Positions 57,300 through 64,000 of a stretch of DNA of 64,000 nucleotides are shown in pieces (the stretch's first letter is position 1; each line of letters starts with the position of its first letter). Source of the stretch: Cricetomys ansorgei (lineage: Eukaryota > Chordata > Mammalia > Rodentia > Nesomyidae); contig JAMJFZ010001258.1 of the NCBI GenBank assembly GCA_026225945.1, forward strand, positions 8,594,001 through 8,658,000, in the 5' to 3' direction. Under the pieces are notes generated by a model that saw only the letters and a list, made by a program, of their open reading frames with translations, did not search any database and was not told where the DNA came from. The position numbers and the translations under genes are program-made.

Positions 57300-57600
57300 T
57301 GACTTTTAAAATATACATATTTATCTTTATATATAATATTATGATATTATATGCATATTTAATTGAATCATTTATATTGGATCATTTTACATATATAATG
57401 TGTATATAATTTATATATATAAAATGATCCAATTAAATATATATTTACTTAAATATATATTTAATAATAAATATACTATATATTTAATATTAATAACTAG
57501 TAATTATTATATTATTAATATAATATATTATTATAAAATAATAATTAGTATTAAATACATATTTAATTGGATCATTATATATATCATATATATCGTATTG
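57300..57600. repeat. Extreme AT-rich block with perfect inverted repeat
   Basis: About 300 bp of almost only A/T with many TATA and TTAATAAT words. The 13-mer ttggatcatttta (57377-57389) is perfectly inverted as taaaatgatccaa (57420-57432) around a 30-base AT-only centre apart from two G bases. Related words recur: aattgaatcatttat at 57361 and aattggatcattat at about 57565-57579. The 82-codon Ile/Tyr-rich frame is an artefact. Confidence 0.9.
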
Positions 57601-58389
57601 GATGACCCAAGAGACAAATGTGATTGCCGTTCACACATCATAACCTGAATTCTGTCCTCCAAACCCCTAAAAGAAGGAAAGAACTCACTCCCAAAAGTTG
57701 TTCTTTGACTTTGCACACTCACAAACCGTAGTACGTACACAGAGAGACAGCACTCATACACACAAATGTAATAAATATTTTTAAAAGTTATTATAATTGC
57801 ATGTATGATAGTTTACAGTACTTTCAGTCTCAGAGCAAGCTGTATATTACAAATGAATATGAAACTTGTTGCCTTTCATCATTACTCTTCATTATGAAGA
57901 AATTCTCTTTGTTCATCGTTTGTGAAGAATTTCTTGGGATGATTCTTCAGACTTACCAAGTAATTGTTTTTGCATTGGTTGTAATGTTCATTAATTTTTG
58001 TACTGAATTTTACTAAGGTAATTACTTAAATTAGTTGATTTTCAAATGGGAAAATTAATCATGAATACCTGTAGCGAAATATGTATAATTTTGGTATTGT
58101 ATGTCTTACTGTTGTAAATTATAATTGTGATAATATGTTTGCATTTATATTCTTGAGACATGATGACTTCTTAATATCTATTCTTACAACCTAGCAAGAT
58201 TTTGATATCAATAATATATTGTATTCATATAAACTGTTCAAAATTGTTCTTTTGTATAGTGTAGACTTAGTACATGGAATAAGGTACTATTTCTTCCTTA
58301 AATATTGTTGTAAAGAGTCCTGTACCTCTATCCAGGCTAGGGACTTTGGCTTTTTGTTGCAATTATTTATAACTTTGAAAGGAATAAGC
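57601..58389. other. Unique AT-rich sequence
   Basis: Contains 'atgacccaagagacaaatgt' and nearby text that could be a decayed SINE at 57600-57770, not anchored. Frames of 76 and 71 codons are unsupported. Confidence 0.4.
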
Positions 58390-58395
58390 ATACTC

Positions 58396-58709
58396 TAGTA
58401 GTTATGCTGCTATGGTGTCTCACCCATGAAGGACAAGGAGGCATTCCCATATATGGAAGCCCTACCAGACCTCAGCAGAGGGAACCACTGCCATGGCAAG
58501 AGCCAGCCCGGACAGTGGAACCCCAACCATCTCAGCTCAGGTGTTTTTATTGATTCATAGCTCCTCAGATGCAGATCATAAGCAATCAAACATCCCCCAC
58601 AGAAATCCAACACCTGCAGTCAATGCAAAATGCCAAGGCCTGTGCATCCCTTTTTCCAACAGTGCACAAAAGCAATTATTTTAAACACAACTAAAAATAA
58701 ACTTCCACA
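58396..58709 (-). mobile_element. Solo LTR, unnamed class II-like family, copy E
   Basis: A 314-bp minus-strand copy flanked by a perfect 6-bp duplication ATACTC (58390-58395 and 58710-58715). On the minus strand it starts TGTGGAAGTTTATTTTTAG and carries tttgtgcactgttgg, 'gactgcaggtgttggatttc', 'gggggatgtttgattgctta', AATAAA (reversed TTTATT at 58546-58551) with cacctgagc, and 'ccctctgctgaggtctggta'. It and copy A carry the cleanest duplications. Frames over it are shadows. Confidence 0.82.
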
Positions 58710-58904
58710 ATACTCCACTAAAAAAAAAAACTCTTCATTTGTTAATTTTGACAAGTTTTATGCCTCAAAACTCTTCCCCAGTTTACATAGAATACAAACA
58801 TTAGTGACAAAAATAACCATTCATAACAATTTTCCAGTGTATTTTTAATGCCAAGATATTCTATATTGACCTAAACTTTTCACTCATCCTTTCCTTTCTT
58901 TCTT

Positions 58905-59775
58905 TTATCATATATTGCTTTTTAAATTTTTATTATTAAAATGATTTTTAAATTTAAATACATATAAATCATATTCTTCTCCCCAAAGTCCTTCCAAATT
59001 CTTTATATCTCCCTACCAGCACAAATTTAAGTTTTTCTCTCAAAAAAGCAAACATATATCTAATGTATTAACAAAAGCCCCCAAACCAAGAAAACAAAAT
59101 GCCCCCCCCAAACCCTGCAAAACTGTAACCAATTAAAAGCACGCAGTCCAGTGTATGCCAATCAACTACACCTGAACATGCTTAACATGAAGCTATCCTT
59201 CAGGCTGTTGATATACCAAATGTCATTCTATTGAAATAAACTGATTTTCCCTCTCCTAGCAGGTATAAGTGACAGTTCAGTTGTTAGCTTCTACCTTAGT
59301 AGCCAGGTTTTCATTCATTCATTCTATCCTTCATTCATTTAAAAAAAAACCCAGCAAAATAAAAGACGAACTATCAATTCAGAGTTGGACATGACAAACC
59401 AAAAGAAAGAAAGAGCCCAAGAGAAGGCATAAGAATTAAAAAAAAAATTACTCATTTTTGTACTCAGGAATCCCATAAAATCACTAACCTGGAAGCCATA
59501 ATATATAAGCAGAGGACCTGGTGCAGACCCGTGCCGGCCCTGTGCATGCCGCCTCAGTCTCTGAGTTTCCGTGAGTTTTGTTCTTGTTGATGCAGATGGC
59601 TCTGTTTTCTTGGTGTCTTTCATCCATCAACTATGGATCTTATAATCTTTCTTCCTCATCTTCTGCTGGGTTCTCTGAGCCGTGCGGGGAGGGGTTTGGT
59701 GGAGACCGTCCATTCAGGATTGAGTGTTCCAAGGCCTCTCACTCTCTACATAATGTCTGACTATGGATCTCTATG
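58905..59775 (-). repeat. Lx-type L1 3' UTR, inverted
   Basis: About 870 bp of reversed L1 3' UTR: a C/T-rich run, 'caatcaactacacctgaaca', 'ttgatataccaaatgtcatt', 'attgaaataaactgattttc', 'gccctgtgcatgccgcctca', 'aggaatcccataaaatcact', 'gaagccataatatataagca', 'gttctctgagccgtgcgggg', 'aggggtttggtggagaccgt' and 'gattgagtgttccaaggcct'. Motif order suggests two 3' UTR segments joined near 59335. The 94- and 97-codon frames over or beside it are not genes. Confidence 0.82.
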
Positions 59776-60159
59776 TGCTTTACTTTGTCTTTACGTTTCA
59801 GTTTGGAAATTTTGTTGTTCTAACGTTGTTACCAAGCACATCTTCTGCTTGTCTCTTTAATGCATTGTGTTTTTTTTTCCCCCTAATTCCTGTTTGTGAT
59901 TTTAAACTGTCTACTAATCCCTCTCTCATGAAAACTGTAATTTCCAGTTTTTGTCCCTTGAGACTAATCAGCCTCAATTTCTTCAGCACATTAGTTACAG
60001 TTATTTTAAGTTACTCATTTGTTAATCAAAAAAATTTTAATCATCTGCGAATCTAATTATACTGTGCTTTCTTCATATTTTAACTGATCACTTTTTCATT
60101 TTCTTTTAGCCTCAAGTTTTAAAATGTGCTGTTCATTAGAATAGTGTGCGTGTGTCTGG
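59776..60159. other. Unique T-rich sequence
   Basis: T-rich. The 97-codon frame 59763-60056 is hydrophobic because of the T content. Confidence 0.5.
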
Positions 60160-60300
60160 TTAGTATTTTGTACTTCGTATTTTTGAGACAGGGTCTTACT
60201 CTGTAGCTAACGTTGGCCTGAAATTCACTATGTAGCTCAGACAATTTCACCACTCACGTTAATTTCCCTGCCTGAGTATTTGAATTACAGGTAGAATATT
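60160..60300 (-). repeat. B1-type SINE, old
   Basis: Reversed B1: 'tttttgagacagggtcttac', 'tctgtagctaacgttggcct', 'gaaattcactatgtagctca', 'cctgcctgagtatttgaatt', acaggtagaa. Confidence 0.7.
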
Positions 60301-61224
60301 CTACATTCTTTTTAATTAAAAAGAATTGTAAATAAAATGTGGATCCTCTGGTTATCTTTCTCTGGAGACATTTCCCTTTTCTCTGTCACATAGTGTGAGG
60401 AATTGTTCTTCTTAAGAATTGTGGGACATGTTGCAGACACCATAAAATGTAAGTCATGTCTAGTTTTTCAACAATTCTTATCCTTATGATTACTGCTCTA
60501 CATTTAGTTGATAACATGGAGAATCTTTGTTTTCTTAGTCTTACAAGACCGGAGGACAGTCATTCTGATATGTGTATGTCAATTCTTATTTTCAGCCCCT
60601 TGTCGCTTCAGCTCTGGTAAATATGCTGGTAGCAATATTAGATAAGTGAAGGGCATCCTCTTAATAGTGAGGAATTGTCTTGAAGGTTAACATGATTCCA
60701 GTTTAGTTTACTTTTAATGAGACCCTGTGACAACCCATGCATAGACTTTGGTTATGGTAATGGAGCACTTATGTCATTATTCAGGATCCCATGATTCAGT
60801 GCTGTTATCTTGGTGTACATGACAACCAGGGTGTGCTAGGTATTCTTTCCCCAACATGCATTGTCTGTTTGAAATACAGTTCTTAGACAGTGTAGGAGAT
60901 TTACCTTAAGTGAAGGAATCACCAGGAAAGATTCCTTTGTCCTTAAAAAGAAACTCTCCAGAATTTTTAAAGAACATATGCTGTCTTTAATGAAAATCTT
61001 CTCTGTAATCATTAGTGTTGCTTTTATTTTTTTCTACTACAGCTAATTGCAAGAATTACAAGAGTGGACGTTGGGTGAAAGTTTCTACTAGAAATACCTT
61101 TCTTCCAATAGAAATTGCTCTCCCCAGAATCCCTATTCCATGACATCAGACTTATTTCTTACTTATAATAGCTGTGCCCACAGCAAAATCTAACTATGTA
61201 GCTGTCCTTGTTTTTATTTACACT
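60301..61224. other. Unique sequence, no gene seen
   Basis: Unique; no named repeat or supported frame. Confidence 0.45.
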
Positions 61225-61473
61225 TTTCTATAAATTGACTTTTTTTTTAACTTTTATTGAAAATAGGTTTTTTTAATGCAATATATTCAGATTATGGTTT
61301 TCCCTTCCCCTACTCTTCCCAGTTCCTCCTCATCTCCCCACTCCCATTCAGATCCAGACTCTTTCTGTTTCTCTTTAGAAAACAAAGAAGCATCTAAGGA
61401 ACAGCAATAAAATAAAGTAACATAAAATAAGATGAGTCAAAAACAAAGCAACCAAAAAAAAGTATACACATAC

Positions 61474-61504
<31 letters not shown>

Positions 61505-61750
61505 GAGAGAGAGGGAGAAAGGGAGAGAGAGAGAGAGAGCAAAAACCAAAAACCAAACAAATAAAACATATGGATGGAGAGACAAATACATTCATTCCCT
61601 AAGGAATCCAATAAAAATCCCAAACCAGAACCCAAACCAGAAGCCATAATATATACGAAAAGGACCTGTAAGGTAGAAAAAAACAAAACAAACAAGCATA
61701 CCCTGGCTTAACATTATGAGACAAAGAACCTCCAACTTTGAGATAAACAC
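61225..61750 (-). repeat. Lx-type L1 3' UTR, inverted, with (GA)n
   Basis: Reversed L1 3' UTR: 'ttttttaacttttattgaaa', 'caatatattcagattatggt', 'gttcctcctcatctccccac', 'gaaaacaaagaagcatctaa', 'cataaaataagatgagtc', an expanded (GA)n tract at 61472-61540, 'gccataatatatacgaaaag', 'gacctgtaaggtagaaaaaa', 'acattatgagacaaagaacc'. The GA expansion interrupts a place where other copies have A-rich text. The 106-codon Ser/Leu-rich minus frame is an artefact. Confidence 0.85.
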
Positions 61751-63189
61751 AAAAATAATATTACTATTCCCACAGTAGGTGGCTTCCCACCCCAGGAACC
61801 CTAAATTTCCAGTGTGGCATGTTGGGTGAATGACAACATGATTATTATCAGTTTATATTCGTTCAAATAAAATAAGTCTCAATCTGAACTCCCTAGAAAC
61901 TATAGTCTTCTTGTCTTATGTTTGTTTATATGTATAAGTTTTGTTACAATACTGTCCTCCAGCTTTCCCCTGGAGCTTGCTCAGTCTCAGTCCTAATTGG
62001 CTTGCTGGAATCTGATGTTTGAGTTTCACAAAATCTCCAGTTTCTTTGTTTTCTCTTTGCCTTGGTCCCTCCCTCTGATTGCTTGATTTAGTTTTGTAGG
62101 GATTCAGATGTCTTTGGGGTATGGATAGTGTCATTTTATGCTGTACAATTTTATTAAAAGGCTGATTCTCTCACAATCCAAGCATTTTTGTTTAAAAAGT
62201 TTTCTCAAATCTCTGCTCTGGTTTAAAAGACCAGTTGACTCTAGTACAGAAAGAAAGAGAACAAAACAGAACTACCCCAGAAACAATACTATATGTTTTA
62301 AAACATTTAAAGGGTAGACAATTCTCAATAAAAATTATCATTGCTTATCTTTATATTATTTGTCTTGGTTTTAACTCTCTAAAAACTTTTACTAAAGTAT
62401 AAACTCACTTCCCTCAAGATTTGTATGTTTATTGCATGATTTCACTCACTTGCTTTCTAGACTTTCCTGGGCAGCAAAGTCCTTACGTAGAAGGTAGGAA
62501 GCAGTGTAGCTTCTATCTTTCTTGGTGTTTGAATGTTTGTTCAACATGTTTAGAGTTTACATTTATATCCCAATACACATTCCTCTTCTAAGGTGTAAGC
62601 TGTTACATGAAGCCCATTATATAGCTTTGATATACATGGTGAAAAACACCTCAAAATACCAAAGCTGGCCTCAAAGCATTATTATCCCAAGGCTTTTTCC
62701 ATATTACTGTGGTCGGTGACAACATTCTTTTCTAAATGTCTATTTAGGTCGCACTTTTGGAGTCTATGCATTGCTTCTGTGACGAGGGCCTCCTCATCAC
62801 ATGGAGATACCACCATCAGCAGGAATACCTGTGAGAGGAGGATCACATTGCAAGGCATCTACAGGTGGGAATTAAGATCCTAGGAGTTACCATTTTCACC
62901 TGTTTCCCATCAATCTTGAATTTTCAGTGCATTCTCAGGTACTGATGATGCTATCATCCTAACAATTCTCAATTAATTCATGTTGCTATGTCTACTGTGT
63001 CTCTTACCTCTGCAGTAAAATATGATTCTTTCTCCAATGCATTCTAATATAGATATGGATCTTCTCTCAAAATTGCATCTAATTTTGTCACCTTTCTACT
63101 TTAAATGTTTTCATGAATTCCAATTTAAGTCTGCTCCAAACCATGAATGAACCATTTAACTACTAATTGTAGCTTTGTTTTATTAGTGA
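61751..63189. other. Unique sequence, no gene seen
   Basis: About 1.4 kb without a firm repeat call. The C/T-rich part at 61950-62110 may be a decayed retroelement. Frames of 72 and 65 codons (61916-62134 minus, 62522-62719 plus) have no features. Confidence 0.4.
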
Positions 63190-63930
63190 TTTGCTAATTT
63201 CTTATAATATATTTTGATCATATTCATACACCCTTCCATCTCTTCTCAGAACCATCCACATTTTCCTATACACACAACTTTGTATCATTTTTTTAAGTGA
63301 TAAATCATTAGAAGTCCTAATAGTAATGGAAAATAATACTCCAGCACTATGAATGCCAGTCAGTAGGAACAGAGTGTCTAGGTCAGTATCAGTTTGCTTC
63401 CTTCATGTTTCTATGACTTGTGTTGTCACAAGTATGTGGTGTCTTTAGCAACAGGGACTTTCTATCAAATTCTGGCATAACTGATTTCATTGGCAGTATC
63501 TCATAATGTTTAGGAGTCTGTGAGACCTTACTGGCTAGGAACTCCAAATAAAGTAATCAGTTCCTGGAACTGTGTTGTTGTTGTTGTTGTTAGCCTGTGG
63601 TGTCTAGTTGGGCATTGCCCCTCATTACAATGTAACTCCAATATAACATGTTTTGCAGAGATATAGCAATTTATAGACATATGTAGCTTCTGCAGTACAG
63701 GATTTCCATATGGCTTTTTCAAAGGGTCTTTATTGTTACCCCCACACTTCCCCTTCTATCCTGCCATTACATCTCCACCCCATTTACCTGCTCCTGTTCC
63801 ATTATTTCCCTTAAGATTTTGTCTTTTCTATCTCTCATTCTCATTTACTTGGATCAAAAAGATACAGTCCATATGATCCAATTGCTGACTCTGTCTTTGG
63901 AGACTGCTTAATGCCCATTCTCTACTTTTT
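63190..63930 (-). repeat. L1 3' UTR fragments, inverted
   Basis: The run 'atattttgatcatattcata' followed by 'cacccttccatctcttctca' and 'cacacaactttgtatcattt', then 'tcctaatagtaatggaaaat', 'gtatgtggtgtctttagcaa' and 'cagggactttctatcaaatt', then 'gggtctttattgttaccccc', follows the reversed L1 3' UTR order. It includes a (GTT)n run at about 63572-63592. The pieces are diverged and may represent more than one insertion. Confidence 0.6.
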
Positions 63931-64000
63931 ATCATTATTTTTGTCTGTGTATGTACTATATGTATGAGTTCATGTGTGTGTATGTGCACGTGAGCATCAA
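63931..64000. other. TG/TA-rich end of window
   Basis: The last 70 bases are TGTATG-rich and resemble the start of a reversed B2/B3 SINE (tgtgtatgtactatatgtat), but the window ends before this can be confirmed. Confidence 0.3.

Noticed and set aside
59339..59623. 94-codon minus frame
   Set aside because: L1 3' UTR in its own orientation, which is non-coding.
61375..61695. 106-codon Ser/Leu-rich minus frame
   Set aside because: Dominated by the (GA)n tract in an L1 3' UTR.
1..64000. CRISPR array, prokaryotic operon, phage or rRNA content
   Set aside because: No spaced direct repeats, ribosome-binding sites or rRNA cores; SINE, LINE and LTR content shows a rodent nuclear genome.

Overview
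This window is nuclear DNA from a muroid rodent (mouse, rat, hamster, vole or deer-mouse type; the species cannot be settled by eye). The repeat set shows it: B1, B2/B3, B4 and ID-like SINEs, Lx-type L1 3' UTR fragments, an ORR1-type MaLR LTR and two URR1 hAT transposons, over a background of old MIR and L1M relics shared by mammals. The DNA is AT-rich, with many TA, CA and polypyrimidine tracts.

No convincing protein-coding gene, rRNA or tRNA gene or CRISPR array is visible. Open frames of 60 to 167 codons exist but are unspliced, lack recognisable domains and mostly lie in repeats, so I read the window as a gene desert or the inside of a very long intron. The only coding candidate with gene-like signals is a 33-codon, signal-peptide-like frame ending at a GT donor (14351-14449), reported at low confidence.

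Layout. 0-10 kb: L1 3' UTR pieces, B3, B4, B1 and MIR, an LTR-like element at 8.1-8.8 kb, and unique AT-rich sequence. 10-20 kb: an ORR1 LTR, a large TA microsatellite, two facing L1 3' UTR blocks around the candidate exon, a probable ERV1 LTR at 17 kb, a B3/B1 pair and an L1 ORF2 tail. 20-30 kb: mostly unique, then an LTR with a perfect 6-bp target duplication (22.5 kb), a 2-kb ancient L1M relic split by a SINE (25.6-27.5 kb), a well-preserved ERV1 solo LTR (28.2-28.6 kb) and a long inverted L1 3' UTR. 30-40 kb: unique sequence, two more copies of the 22.5-kb LTR family, two URR1 elements, an ERVL-type LTR and several candidate conserved non-coding stretches. 40-50 kb: unique DNA and a repeat-poor block at 44.6-47.4 kb that I could not classify. 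50-64 kb: a B2 with its target duplication, an L1 ORF1/ORF2 junction relic, an ERVL/MaLR-type LTR, an AT-rich hairpin region, a fifth copy of the LTR family and a cluster of inverted L1 3' UTR fragments.

The most distinctive structure is the dispersed family of about 300-335 bp found five times between 22.5 and 58.7 kb. Two copies have perfect 6-bp target-site duplications and one an imperfect one. That makes them solo LTRs, probably class II (ERVK-like), of a family I cannot name. Family names given for repeats come from recognising consensus-like stretches from memory; no database search was possible.
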